The notes: generated from the letters alone by a model not told the origin. A stretch of DNA of 64,000 nucleotides from Anomaloglossus baeobatrachus (GCF_048569485.1 NC_134357.1:335100742-335164741); one strand, 5' to 3'; positions 31,636 to 42,952 are shown, counted from the first letter of the stretch. Numbers and translations: made by a program.

Positions 31636-33285
31636 CAGTCAGGGCCAGAAATATTTGGACAGTGACACAAGTTTTGTTATTTTAGCTGTTTACAAAAACA
31701 TGTTCAGAAATACAATTATATATATAATATGGGCTGAAAGTGCACACTCCCAGCTGCAATATGAGAGTTTTCACATCCAAATCGGAGAAAGGGTTTAGGA
31801 ATCATAGCTCTGTAATGCATAGCCTCCTCTTTTTCAAGGGACCAAAAGTAATTGGACAAGGGACTCTAAGGGCTGCAATTAACTCTGAAGGCGTCTCCCT
31901 CGTTAACCTGTAATCAATTAAGTAGTTAAAAGGTCTGGGGTTGATTTACAGGTGTGTGGCTTTGCATTTGGAAGCTGTTGCTGTGACCAGACAACATGCG
32001 GTCTAAGGAACTCTCAATTGAGGTGAAGCAGAACATCCTGAGGCTGAAAAAAAAGAAAAAAATCCATCAGAAAGATAGCAGACGTGCTTGAGTAGCAAAA
32101 TCAACAGTCGGGTACATTCTGAGAAAAAAGGAATTGACTGGTGAGCTTGGGAACTCAAAAAGGCCTGGGCGTCCACGGATGACAACAGTGGTGGATGATC
32201 GCCGCATACTTTCTTTGGTGAAGAAGAACCCGTTCACAACATCAACTGAAGTCCAGAACACTCTCAGTGAAGTAGGTGTATCTGTCTCTAAGTCAACTGT
32301 AAAGGGAAGACTCCATGAAAGTAAATACAAAGGGTTCACATCTAGATGCAAACCATTCATCAATTCCAAAAATAGACAGGCCAGAGTTAAATTTGCTGAA
32401 AAACACCTCATGAAGCCAGCTCAGTTCTGGAAAAGTATTCTATGGACAGATGAGACAAAGATCAACCTGTACCAGAATGATGGGAAGAAAAAAGTTTGGA
32501 GAAGAAAGGGAACGGCACATGATCCAAGGCACACCACATCCTCTGTTAAACATGGTGAAGGCAACGTGATGGCATGGGCATGCATGGCTTTCAATGGCAC
32601 TGGGTCACTTGTGTTTATTGATGACATAACAGCAGACAAGAGTAGCCGGATGAATTCTGAAGTGTACCGGGATATACTTTCAGCCCAGATTCAGCCAAAT
32701 GCCGCAAAGTTGATCGGACGGCGCTTCATAGTACAGATGGACAATGACCCCAAGCATACAGCCAAAGCTACCCAGGAGTTCATGAGTGCAAAAAAGTGGA
32801 ACATTCTGCAATGGTCAAGTCAATCACCAGATCTTAACCCAATTGAGCATGCATTTCACTTGCTCAAATCCAGACTTAAGATGGAAAGACCCACAAACAA
32901 GCAAGACCTGAAGGCTGCGGCTGTAAAGGCCTGGCAAAGCATTAAGGAGGAAACCCAGCGTTTGGTGATGTCCATGGGTTCCAGACTTAAGGCAGTGATT
33001 GCCTCCAAAGGATTCGCAACAAAATATTGAAAATAAAAATAATTTGTTTGGGTTTGTTTTATTTGTCCAATTACTTTTGACCTCCTAAAATGTGGAGTGT
33101 TTGTAAAGAAATGTGTACAATTCCTACAATTTCTATCAGATATTTTTGTTCAAACCTTCAAATTAAACGTTACAATCTGCATTTGAATTCTGTTGTAGAG
33201 GTTTCATTTCAAATCCAATGTGGTTGCATGCAGAGCCCAACTCGTGAAAATTGTGTCACTGTCCAAATATTTCTGGACCTAACTG
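31636..33285 (+). mobile_element. Tc1-like transposon B, full length
   Basis: TA-flanked ends CAGTCAGGGCCAGAAATATT and the mirror AAATATTTCTGGACCTAACTG give a 1,650 bp element. Both terminal repeats contain GGACAGTGACACAA. Coding strand is plus. Confidence 0.9.
31996..33030 (+). pseudogene. Tc1-like transposase, element B, nearly complete
   Basis: From the ATG at 31996 the frame runs MRSKELSIEVKQNILRL and would give 344 residues, the usual Tc1 size. Near 32050-32092 two nearby indels of opposite sign shift the frame over about 12 codons and create a TGA. After that the same frame stays open to the normal end ATKY. An internal ATG at 32134 heads a 298-residue open frame. It holds the GRPR linker, LWTDETKINL, QMDNDPKHTAK and [10 protein letters not shown], so all three catalytic acids are present. 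The damage falls in the first helix-turn-helix, which binds the terminal repeats. Confidence 0.85.
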
Positions 33286-33302
33286 TATGTATTGTGTATA
33301 TA

Positions 33303-34630
33303 CAGTTGAAACCAGAAGTTTACAAACACTATCTAAATAGACATATATGCATGTTTTTCTCACTATCTGACATGAAATCAGAATAAACCTTTCCTGTTTT
33401 AGGTCTATTAGGAACAAAAATTATTTATATTTGCCAAATGCCAGAATAATGGGAGAGAGAGAGAATTTTTAAGACATTTTTATCACTTTCTGGAAAGTCA
33501 AAGGTTTACATACACCAAGAGTACGATGGAACAGCCTATATGATGATGTCTTGCATCCTTGGGTGCAATTTCCAAATACATGAAGGTGGCTCGTTCATCT
33601 GCACAAACAGTTATATCAAAGTACAAAGAAGATGGGATTGTCCAGCCATCATACCGCTCAGGAAGGAGACAGGATCTGTGTACCAGAGATGAACATTCTT
33701 TGGTCAGACATGTGCATATCAACTCAAGGACAAAAGCAAAAGACCTTGTGAAGATGCTGGCAGAAGCTACTAAGATTGTGTCATTATCCACAGTAAAACG
33801 ATTACTGTATCAACATGGGCTGAAAGGCCACTCTGTCAGGAAGAAGCCATTACTCCAAAAGAAACTTTTAAAAAAAGCCAAATTAATGTTTGCAAATACA
33901 CACAGGAACAAAGACGTACATTTACGGAGACCTATCCTCTGGTCTGACAAAACTAAAATTGAACTGCTTGGCCATAATGACCATCAATACTTTTTGAGAA
34001 AAAAGAGAGTAGCTTTGAAACCTAAGAATACCATCCCAACTGTGAAACATGGGGGTGTCAGCATCATGTTTTTGGGTTGTTTTGCTGCAGGAGGGACTGG
34101 TGCACTTCACAAAATAGATGGCATCATGAGGAAAGAAGGTTATGTGGAAATACTAAAGCAACATCTCAAGACATCAGCCAGGACCTTAAAGCTTGGGCGG
34201 ACATGGGTGTTCTGAATTGACAATGACGCAAAGCATACTACCAAACTTGTAACAAAGTAGCTTAAGGATAACAAAAGTCAATGTTTTGGAGTGGCCATCA
34301 CAAAACCCTCATCTCAATTCTATTGAAAATTTATTGGCAAAGCTGAAAAGGCAGGTACGAGCACGGCAACCTACAAACATGGCTCAGTTACACCAGTTCT
34401 GTCAGGAGGAATGGGCCCAAATTACTACCAACTATTGTGAGAAGCTTGTGGACGGATATCCAAAACGTTAGACCCAAGTCATACAGTTTAAGGGCAATGG
34501 TTCCAAATACTAATGAAAAGTATGTAAACTTTTGACTTTGCAGTAAGTAATAAAAATGCCTCAAAATATTCTCTCTCTCTCTCTCATTATTCTGGCATTT
34601 GGTAAATATAAATAATTTTCGTAATCACTC
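33303..34630 (+). mobile_element. Tc1-like transposon C (IR/DR type), 3'-truncated
   Basis: The left end CAGTTGAAACCAGAAGTTTA and a second GGTTTACATACACC about 190 bp further in are the outer and inner direct repeats of a Sleeping Beauty-like IR/DR terminal repeat. The right repeat starts near 34590 (TTATTCTGGCATTTGG) but stops near 34630, where Ty3/Gypsy-like sequence begins. The outer right end is lost. Confidence 0.85.
33559..34510 (+). pseudogene. Tc1-like transposase, element C, broken
   Basis: The N-terminal start and first helix are missing. The frame is open from about 33559 to 34215, covering the second helix region, LWSDKTKIELLG (first aspartate) and KHGGVSIMFLGCFAAGGTG. At 34213 a TGA replaces a glutamine codon before IDNDAKHTTK. 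A TAG and a frameshift follow near 34258-34285. A short open piece then covers LEWPSQNPHLNSIENLLAKL, and a TAG near 34470 comes before the normal end. HLNSIEN instead of DLNPIEN shows further drift. Confidence 0.9.
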
Positions 34631-34639
34631 GTAGAAGGG

Positions 34640-35960
34640 GGGGTACTGTTACAGGTGTGTCACGGTTGACAGACAGCCTTGTGGTGTCAGGTTGTAAAGG
34701 TCACAGTGTTTGGCTACACAAACTGCTGCCTGACAGTCTATTAATTCTGTAGTAGTGTAAATGGTATACTATGTATTTTCTCTGCTTGGAGTTAATCTCT
34801 TTTCTTTTAGGACCCTGTGGATATCCTCTTTTTTCAGCTGTTAATCATCACCACTTCCCCCTTTGTCCTTCTATACCCACATTTCCCCTTGGTGTTTGCT
34901 GGTGAAAAAGTTTATATTCCTATCTAGACCTTGAATGCAAGCAGTCAGCTTGTATTCAGTTGAAGAAACGTTGTTTTTTGTTGCTGTTCCTCTCCGAGTC
35001 TTCTTGGAGATAAGTTATTTATTCACTTCCCCCTGTTTGTGCTCCCTGTGTGTTCTTTAGAGTTTAGTGGGGGTGACTATGCCCTCATCCCATCCGTTCA
35101 GGGTCAGCCAGGGCCAGGTATCTCGCTCAGCGCATTTGTGCAGAATTTATCTAGGGTGGTCAAGGTAGCCAGGGGCCAGCGGAAGGTTTGGTCAAGGGTC
35201 ACTATCTCCCCCTTCCCTAGACATAGGGTTTCCCTTACCTGTCGTCATGCACGTGATACTTCCCAATACCCAGAGTGACACCTGGTAATGTCCACCAAAC
35301 TTGGCCCGTCCTGGTAAATACAGTATGTCTACCATCCTGGTATATATGCAGGACGTTGCCACTAAGGTTTTTCGAGATAGTGGCTCTGGGGAAAACATAA
35401 TCGACAAACAGATTACTCGTTCCTCAGGGTTAAAGGTGAACAAGTTATCTAGTCCGGTCTGAATTTTTACTATTTACTCGTCCCCATTCTCCCAAGGTTA
35501 TGGTGTCGGAGGTTTGGATTACAGACTCCACAGCCCTGCTCTTGTCGTCTTTTTTTCCCCCTCCCTGCTTTTTATTTCCTTCTGATTACGTATTGTCTAA
35601 TAGCTCTGTGTGTGATTGCTGTGAGTTAGAGTTTTGGATTCCTGTTTGTGTGTATTTAATTTGTGTGGCTTTAATCACTCCTATTCTGGACCTCTGGGGT
35701 GGGGGAGAAGGGGGTATTAAAGCATGGCTGGCCAGAAGCAGGGCTTGGTTGGTGGGCCAGAAGCAGGGCTTGGTTGGTGGCCCAGACCTCTTCACCATCA
35801 TAAGTACCTCTGGGATAAGGGCCAGCTTAGGAGCCTCAGTACCTGGTAAACCCCTTATTACTCATGACAGAAACCGGGAACAGCCTGCTGCTATGTCATT
35901 GTATGCAGTGGTCTTTTTTCCTTCACTTGTTCATAAACAGGCAGTGTAGAATTGCCCCAC
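34640..35960 (+). mobile_element. Ty3/Gypsy-type fossil pieces
   Basis: A purine run before TGTTACAGGTGTG (near 34649) looks like a polypurine tract followed by an LTR start. A leader-like stretch near 35100-35280 follows. Then comes a short protease-like piece near 35325-35460 with DSGSGENIIDKQ, matching the DSG-A/S-GENFID active-site motif of Gypsy proteases. The rest, to about 35960, is T-rich and unassigned. The element is broken and fragmentary. Confidence 0.5.
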
Positions 35961-36344
35961 ACCATTAGTCCAGTATACACTAAACCAGGACTAGGTGGAG
36001 TGCTGCCCATGGGTAACATCCGTTCTCTGGGCTCAAAACAGTGGACCACGGGGCACCATGCCCTCCCCTGCCACCTGTCCAACGCCGCTTCTACCAGCCA
36101 CCAGCCACCTGATGTCACCACTATTTGCATACTAAGCATGCAGACAGTGGTGGAAGACGGTGCCGCTGGCTCTGTCTTCTACCAATCAGCGTGAGGCATA
36201 GAAGATGCGATGACATCACATCGCTTGTGCTCTGTGGAGTGTCAGTACAATGGAGGTCGGAGCAGAGCATTGGGACAACGGGAGAAAGGTGAGTATGTGA
36301 TGTGTTGTTTTCATGTGTATGCGATGTTTGCAGGTATGTAGGTG
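35961..36344. other. No gene seen
   Basis: GC-balanced sequence with a GATGTCACCACTATTTGC-like passage and GTGAGTATGTGATG at its end. I see no supportable exon. It may belong to the repeat whose minisatellite follows. Confidence 0.4.
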
Positions 36345-36890
36345 GCTTATAAAGTATATAGGAGCTTATGTGGTGGATCATAATGTATATAGGAGGCTAT
36401 GTGAGGGATCATGCTGTATTTTCGTGCCCATGTAGGGGCTCATACTGTATATAGGAGGTTACGTGGGGGCTCATGCTGAATATAGGAAGCTATGTGGGGT
36501 TCATAATATATATTGGAGGCTAATGCTGTACATAGGAGGCTATATGAGGCTCAGAAAGGTATATAACAGACTATGTGTGCTTCATACTTTTTACATAAGA
36601 CTAAGTGGGGATCAGAATGTATATAGGTAGCTAAGTGAGGCTCATAAGGAATAAAAGAGGCTATGTGGTGTTCAAAGTATTTTGGAGGCGATATGTAGCT
36701 TATAATATAATTAGCAGGCTATGTGGGGCTCATAATATATATAGGAGGCTATGTGGGGGCTCATAATGCATTTAGGAAGAAATATGAAGGCTCATGCTCT
36801 ACTTAGGAGGCCATGTGTGGGCTCATACTATTTAGGAGACTGTGGGGGTTCATATTGTTTATAGGAGGATATGTGGGGGATGTCAGCACA
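36345..36890. repeat. Minisatellite of about 30 bp units
   Basis: Around 17 degenerate units contain GGAGGCTATGTGGGGGCTCA and a TATATA spacer. Units are diverged, so the array is old. I know this array from the interior of a frog hAT-like repeat. Confidence 0.8.
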
Positions 36891-37066
36891 CTTAATTTTG
36901 CTCAATATCAAGTGATACAATAATATTAATATAGAATAATATTTATAATTAATATGTTATTATTAATATTGAGCAGAATAAATTTCAGCCCATTGGTTTG
37001 GCTCTCTACACCAGTCACGGTCTCTCATGTGGCCCCTTGGGAAAATGAACTGCCCACCCCTACACT
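36891..37066. mobile_element. hAT-type element, right end
   Basis: On the minus strand the end reads TAGGGGTGGGCAGTTCATTT with CCAAGGGGCCACATGAG, a hAT-type terminus. Left of it is an AT-rich palindromic stretch (AATATTAATAT). The array at 36345 probably belongs to the same element; its left end was not found. Confidence 0.5.
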
Positions 37067-37090
37067 TTACATTTGGGTTTCTTGCATTAA

Positions 37091-39944
37091 AGGGGTTATG
37101 CGGCTTCTTTGACTTTTTTTTTTTTATTTCCCTATTGGGCTACATTGGGGCAGGTAAGTAGATAGAGACCACTTACCTGCCCCGCTGTCAGCCCCTCTCC
37201 CCCGGCTCAGAGCGGTCATGTGACCGCTCCTGCCGCGATTTTGCTGCTTCCGGTCTTTGCACGTCTACATGGGCAGGGCCATGTTGACATGCAAATGTGG
37301 AGCAGCATGTCACCTCCCTGCTGGGCGACTACAGTGCGAGGAGTCACCGCCCCCCTTCCCTGCACCCTCCCACACATTCCCCTGCACCTCCAGTAACCTC
37401 CCCCTGCACTGCTGTGGGGTCCGTGATTTGGGGGCGGGGCCTGGCGGCAGCTGCCGTAGTGTCAGCTCCAGCACCGGGCCCCCTGCCCAGGATCGCACAT
37501 TCAAATGTACCGGCATCACAGATCACCGATGCCGGTACATTTGAATGTGCTGATGAGAAGTCACTGTCCCTCCCGCTGTCTGTGCGCTCTGCAGCACAGC
37601 AGTGACGTCACTACTGTGCTGAAGAGAGCACAGACAGCGGACGAACGTGCAGGAGCGGCGGGGACCGAGGACGGGTGAGTATGTACTCCACATGTGTTCC
37701 CGATGGGGATGGGGGGGTTGCAGAGCCATGTGTGTGCGTGTGCAGAGCCATGTGTGTGCGTGTACAGTGCAGAGCCATGCGTGTGCAGAGCCATGTGTAC
37801 GGTGCAAAGCCATGTGTGTGCGTGTGCAGAGCCATGTGTGTGCGTGTACAGTGCAGAGCCATGCGTGTGCAGAGCCATGTGTACGGTGCAGAGCCATGTG
37901 TGTACGGTGCAGAGCCATGTGTACGGTGCAGAGCCATGTGTACGGTGCAGAGCCATGCGTGTGCAGAGCCATGTGTACGGTGCAGAGCCATGTGTACGGT
38001 GCAGAGCCATGTGTACGGTGCAGAGCCATGCGTGTGCAGAGCCATGTGTACGGTGCAGAGCCATGTGTACGGTGCAGAGCCATGTGTACGGTGCAGAGCC
38101 ATGTGTACGGTGCAGAGCCATGTGTGTGCAGAGCCATGTGTACGGTGCAGAGCCATGTGTACGGTGCAGAGCCATGTGTGTACGGTGCAGAGCCATGTGT
38201 GTGCGTGTACAGTGCAGAGCCATGCGTGTGCAGAGCCATGTGTACGGTGCAAAGCCATGTGTACGGTGCAGAGCCATGTGTACGGTGCAGAGCCATGCGT
38301 GTGCAGAGCCATGTGTACGGTGCAGAGCCATGTGTGTACGGTGCAGAGCCATGTGTGTGCGTGTACAGTGCAGAGCCATGCGTGTGCAGAGCCATGTGTA
38401 CGGTGCAAAGCCATGTGTGTGCGTGTGCAGAGCCATGTGTGTGCGTGTACAGTGCAGAGCCATGCGTGTGCAGAGCCATGTGTACGGTGCAGAGCCATGT
38501 GTGTACAGTGCAGAGCCATGTGTACGGTGCAGAGCCATGTGTACGCTGCAGAGCCATGCGTGTGCAGAGCCATGTGTACGGTGCAGAGCCATGTGTGTAC
38601 GGTGCAGAGCCATGTGTGTGCGTGTACAGTGCAGAGCCATGCGTGTGCAGAGCCATGTGTACGGTGCAGAGCCATGTGTGTACGGTGCAGAGCCATGTGT
38701 GTGCGTGTACAGTGCAGAGCCATGCGTGTGCAGAGCCATGTGTACGGTGCAAAGCCATGTGTGTGTGTGCAGAGCCATGTGTGTGCGTGTACAGTGCAGA
38801 GCCATGCGTGTGCAGAGCCATGTGTGTACGGTGCAGAGCCATGTGTACGGTGCAGAGCCATGTGTACGGTGCAGAGCCATGTGTACGGTGCAGAGCCATG
38901 CGTGTGCAGAGCCATGTGTACGGTGCAGAGCCATGTGTACGGTGCAGAGCCATGTGTACGGTGCAGAGCCATGCGTGTGCAGAGCCATGTGTATGGTGCA
39001 GAGCCATGTGTGTACGGTGCAGAGCCATGTGTGTGCGTGTACAGTGCAGAGCCATGCGTGTGCAGAGCCATGTGTACGGTGCAAAGCCATGTGTGTGCGT
39101 GTGCAGAGCCATGTGTGTGCGTGTACAGTGCAGAGCCATGCGTGTGCAGAGCCATGTGTGTACGGTGCAGAGCCATGTGTACGGTGCAGAGCCATGTGTA
39201 CGGTGCAGAGCCATGCGTGTGCAGAGCCATGTGTACGGTGCAAAGCCATGTGTGTGCGTGTGCAGAGCCATGTGTGTGCGTGTACAGTGCAGAGCCATGC
39301 GTGTGCAGAGCCATGTGTGTACGGTGCAGAGCCATGTGTGTACGGTGCAGAGCCATGTGTACGGTGCAGAGCCATGTGTACGGTGCAGAGCCATGCGTGT
39401 GCAGAGCCATGTGTACGGTGCAGAGCCATGTGTACGGTGCAGAGCCATGTGTACGGTGCAGAGCCATGCGTGTGCAGAGCCATGTGTACGGTGCAGAGCC
39501 ATGTGTACGGTGCAGAGCCATGCGTGTGCAGAGCCATGTGTACGGTGCAGAGCCATGTGTATGCGTGTGCAGAGACATATGTGTGCGGTGCAGACCCCGA
39601 TGTGAGGCTGTTATTTGCAATGCTGTAGTGATACCAGGTCAGGTGCTGGGGAAGAATATACTGACAGGGACTGTGTGTGCAGGGGGTGGGCAGAGGGTGC
39701 GGCTGGACACTGGGGTGGGGCTGGACACTGAGGCTGGGCGGTGACAGCTCTGACTGAGGTTTTGCACAGGAAGTGGTCATGTTTGCTGGATCTGAATGTA
39801 AACAAGAAGCTGCAGAGAATAAAGGTATAATTCAAGAGGAACAAAAGTTAGAAAACAGAAAATAACAATGTAGGTGTGATTTATATGACAATACAGCACA
39901 GATAAACTCAAAAATTTTTGTTAAGCTAATGTCGGACAACTCCT
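37091..39944. mobile_element. TTAA-flanked non-autonomous element carrying a satellite array
   Basis: TTAA at 37087-37090 and 39945-39948 flanks AGGGGTTATGCGGC and GTCGGACAACTCCT. These are related to the AGGGGTTGTCCGAC ends of a frog repeat. TTAA targets point to piggyBac-type mobilisation (inference). The interior includes a palindrome around GGTACATTTGAATG and the array at 37726-39585, which makes up most of the length. No transposase. Confidence 0.65.
37726..39585. repeat. 1.86 kb satellite array based on GTGCAGAGCCATGTGTACG
   Basis: The basic 19-mer GTGCAGAGCCATGTGTACG alternates with variants carrying GCGTGTGCAGAGCCAT and GTGTGCGTGTACAGTGC. These combine into larger repeated patterns. 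Four long open frames on both strands arise because unit lengths and the lack of stop triplets keep frames open. No protein gene is supported. Confidence 0.95.
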
Positions 39945-40094
39945 TTAACATACCTCCCAACTTTTAAAGAAGGAAAAGAGGGACAAAGTTTGCGCCGCGC
40001 GTAGCGCGCCGTGGCAATTTTTTAGGCCACGCCCCCTAACCACACCCATTTCACAGTCACGCCCATATCCACTCCCCATCCACACCCATTCAGC

Positions 40095-40270
40095 ACAAAC
40101 ACGCAGGCAGCCGGCGGGCCTACAGCACGGACACGCAGGCAGCCGGCGGGCCTCCAGCACGGACACGCAGGCAGCCGGCGGGCCTCCAGCACGGACACGC
40201 AGGCAGCCGGCGGGCCTCCAGCACGGACACGCAGGCAGCCGGCGGGCCTCCAGCACGGACACGCAGGCAG
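40095..40270. repeat. 33-bp minisatellite, five units
   Basis: Unit GCACGGACACGCAGGCAGCC followed by GGCGGGCCTCCA, nearly identical between copies. Confidence 0.9.
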
Positions 40271-40434
40271 CCACAGTGAGGCGGCCGGTCGCCCGCACAG
40301 TGAGGCGGCCGGTCGCCTTCACAGACAGGCGGCCGGCCGCCTTCACAGACAGGCGGCAGGCCGCCCGCACAGAGAGGCGGCCAGCCGCCCACACAGAGAG
40401 GCGGCCGGCCGCCTGCACAATGAGGCGGCGGGCC

Positions 40435-40800
40435 GCCCGCACAGACAGGCGGCAGGGGGGCGCCCGCACAGACAGGCGGCAGGGGGGCGCCCGCACAGAC
40501 AGGCGGCAGGGGGGCGCCCGCACAGACAGGCGGCAGGGGGGCGCCCGCACAGACAGGCGGCAGGGGGGCGCCCGCACAGACAGGCGGCAGGGGGGCGCCC
40601 GCACAGACAGGCGGCAGGGGGGCGCCCGCACAGACAGGCGGCAGGGGGGCGCCCGCACAGACAGGCGGCAGGGGGGCGCCCGCACAGACAGGCGGCAGGG
40701 GGGCGCCCGCACAGACAGGCGGCGGGGGGCGCCCGCACAGACAGGCGGCGGGTGGCGCCCGCACAGACAGGCGGCAGGGGGGCGCCCGCACAGACAGGTG
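40435..40800. repeat. 27-bp GC-rich minisatellite, about 12-13 units
   Basis: Unit CCCGCACAGACAGGCGGCAG followed by GGGGGCG; the first ten or so copies look identical. The 9-residue repeat seen in open frames (GGARTDRRQ and its mirror) is a by-product of the 27-bp unit. Confidence 0.95.
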
Positions 40801-41088
40801 GCGGGCCGACCGCACAGACAGGCGGCCGGCCGACCGCACAGACAGGCTCCGGCCGGGGGTGAGGGGGGAGGGAGGGAAATCAGCGCTGGGGAGATTAGTT
40901 GTACCAGCAGCAGCACAGGCAGCGCTCCTCTCTATGCCACGTCTACTAGGATGGTAGGAGGGAAAAGCAGGGAGGCGGAGAGAGAGTGGGTGTGCGGAGC
41001 CCGGGAGCCGGCCGTCCCGCCCGTGGCAACGGGACAAACAACGTAAAGCGTGAAAGTCCCGCTGTATCCGGGACGGTTGGGAGGTATG

Positions 41089-41168
41089 CAGCATGTTAGA
41101 ATGTGTACATAAGATCCCGCTGGTGGTGGCCGCAGCTTATAGGCCCCAAATCTGGTGACAGGTTCCCT
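41089..41168. mobile_element. Right end of a GTGACAGGTTCCCT element
   Basis: The 80 bp match the right end of the insertion at 19262-19655, including GGTGGTGGCCGCAGCTTATA. TTAA follows at 41169. The left portion is cut off by the element ending at 41088. Confidence 0.6.
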
Positions 41169-41172
41169 TTAA

Positions 41173-41626
41173 AGTGAACCTGTCAGGTGCAATATGCACT
41201 CAGAGCCAGGAGCCGTTCTGGGTACATATTGCTAATCCCTGCCTAACCGTCCCTGTATACACTAGCATAGATAAAGAGATCAAGAACAAATATTTTTAAA
41301 GATCTTATATCTTATGCTAATGAGCGCAGGGACTAGTCCGAAGGGCGTTACTTCACTTGGCTAGTCGGCTCGCATAGCATGTTAGCATGTTATTACGCCC
41401 CTGTGTGAGTACTAACACGCTATGTGAGCCGACCTGCCAAGTGAAGTAACGCCCTTGGGACTAGTCCCCGCGCTAATTAGCATAAGATATAAGCTCTTTA
41501 AAAATACTTTTTCTATAGATGCCTTTATCTATGCTAGTGTATACAGGGACGGTTAGGGAGGGATTAGCAATATACACCCAGAACTGCTCCTGGCTCTGAG
41601 TGCAGATTGCACCTGATAGGTTCCCT
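41173..41626. mobile_element. TTAA-flanked foldback MITE (454 bp)
   Basis: Arms of about 210 bp are inverted copies: AGTGAACCTGTCAGGTGCAA mirrors TTGCACCTGATAGGTTCCCT. Both contain CCCTGTATACACTAGCATAG or its mirror. TTAA flanks it at 41169 and 41627. A half copy lies at 7108. Non-coding. Confidence 0.85.
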
Positions 41627-41630
41627 TTAA

Positions 41631-42948
41631 AGGGAAACTGTCACCAGAAATTTAGCAAAAAAAATAAAAGATTCCCCTCTACAGCTCCTGGGCTGCATTC
41701 TGGAAAGGTTCCTCTTGTTATTGTGCCCCCTTTGAGACCTAAAAAAATACTTTATGAAGTCTTACCTTTTTGTATGCAAATCTGTTTTTATGGTCACGGG
41801 GGCGGGCTGCCTGGCGTCCGTTATTCCCCCTCCTGCCGCTGTACGCCGTCCCCCATTGCTCATTTCCATACATGAGGACGCCTTCCTCATGTAACTGTCC
41901 TCCTGAAGTTTTGTGCATGCCCAGTGCCACTCTCGCCGGACTGAGCACTGTGCAAAGTGTGAACGCTCTTGAGGTGATTGCGCAGGCGCGAGATTATGGG
42001 CGGCGCAGTGATTGTCATCAGCAGCGTCATCCAAGTACCCACCCATAATCTCGTGCCCGCGCTTCTCACTCTGCCTCCACCGTTATGCGCAAGCACTGGC
42101 CATATGAACCACGTTACCTATTACCGTGGGCGCGAGATTATGGGCGGCGCTGTGATTGTCATCAGCAGCGTCATCCAAGTACCCGCCCATAATCTCGTGC
42201 CCGCGCTTCTCACTCTGCCTCCACCGTTATGCGCAAGCACTGGCCATATGAACCACGTTACCTATTACCGTGGGCGCGAGATTATGGGCGGCGCTGTGAT
42301 TGTCATCAGCAGCGTCATCCAAGTACCCGCCCATAATCTCGTGCCCACGCTTCTCACTCTGCCTCCACTGTTATGCGCAAGCACTGGCCATATGAACCAC
42401 GTTACCTATTACCGTGGGCGCGAGATTATGGGCGGCGCTGTGATTGTCATCAGCAAAGTCATCCAAGTACCCGCCCATAATCTCGTGCAAGCAGTAATAG
42501 GTAACATGGTTCATATGGCCAGCACTTGCGCATAACGGTGGAGTCAGAGGGAAAAGTGTGGGCACGAGATTATGGGCGGGTACTTGGTTAACGCTGCTGA
42601 TGACAATCACAGCGCCGCCCATAATCTCGTGCCTGCGCAATCACCTGAAAAAGCGTTCACATGCGCAAAACTTCGGGAGGACAGTTACATGAGGAAGGCG
42701 TCCTTGTGTATGTAAATGAGCAATGGGGGACTGCGTAAAGCGGCAGGAGGGGGAATAACGGACGCCAGACAGCCCGCCCCCGTGACCATAAAAACACATT
42801 TGCATACAAAAAGGTAAGACTTCATAAAGTATTTTTGTAGGTCTCAAAGGGGGCACAATAACAACAGGAACCTTTCTAGAAGCAGCCCAGGAGCTGCAGA
42901 AGGGGAATCTATTACTTTCATTGTGAAATTTCTGCTGACAGGTTCCCT
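41631..42948. mobile_element. TTAA-flanked foldback element with internal tandem array (1.32 kb)
   Basis: The left arm starts AGGGAAACTGTCACC and the right arm ends GCTGACAGGTTCCCT. About 350 bp of each arm pair, including AAGTCTTACCTTTTTGTATG and GCCCATAATCTCGTGC in opposite orientation. TTAA flanks it. A right-half copy lies at 57478-57898. The centre is a 144-bp tandem array. Confidence 0.85.
41985..42535. repeat. 144-bp tandem array inside the foldback
   Basis: The phrase GCGCGAGATTATGGGCGGCG recurs near 41986, 42129, 42273 and 42417, a 144-bp period. Each unit is itself partly palindromic, since AGATTATGGGCGG faces CCGCCCATAATCTCG. A 185-residue open frame across it repeats every 48 codons and is a by-product. 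Confidence 0.9.
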
Positions 42949-42952
42949 TTAA

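Larger units (their letters stand above)
39949..41088. mobile_element. Element with CATACCTCCCAAC ends and two internal arrays
   Basis: The left end CATACCTCCCAACTTT and right end CGGTTGGGAGGTATG are inverted repeats. Inner landmarks GGCCACGCCCCCTAAC and GTCCCGCTGTATCCGGGAC belong to a repeat I know from frogs. It starts exactly after the TTAA of the preceding element. No target duplication was clear. Confidence 0.65.

Noticed and set aside
37523-39780. Six open frames of 640-740 codons on both strands (MALHRTHGSAPYT and MCTVQSHVYGAEP types)
   Set aside because: They coincide exactly with the 19-mer satellite array, occur in all frames, have no domain and no codon bias. They are by-products of tandem repetition.
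39945-41094. Open frames of 256-324 codons with GGARTDRRQ or APPCRLSVR repeats
   Set aside because: They are products of the 27-bp and 33-bp arrays inside the CATACCTCCC element.
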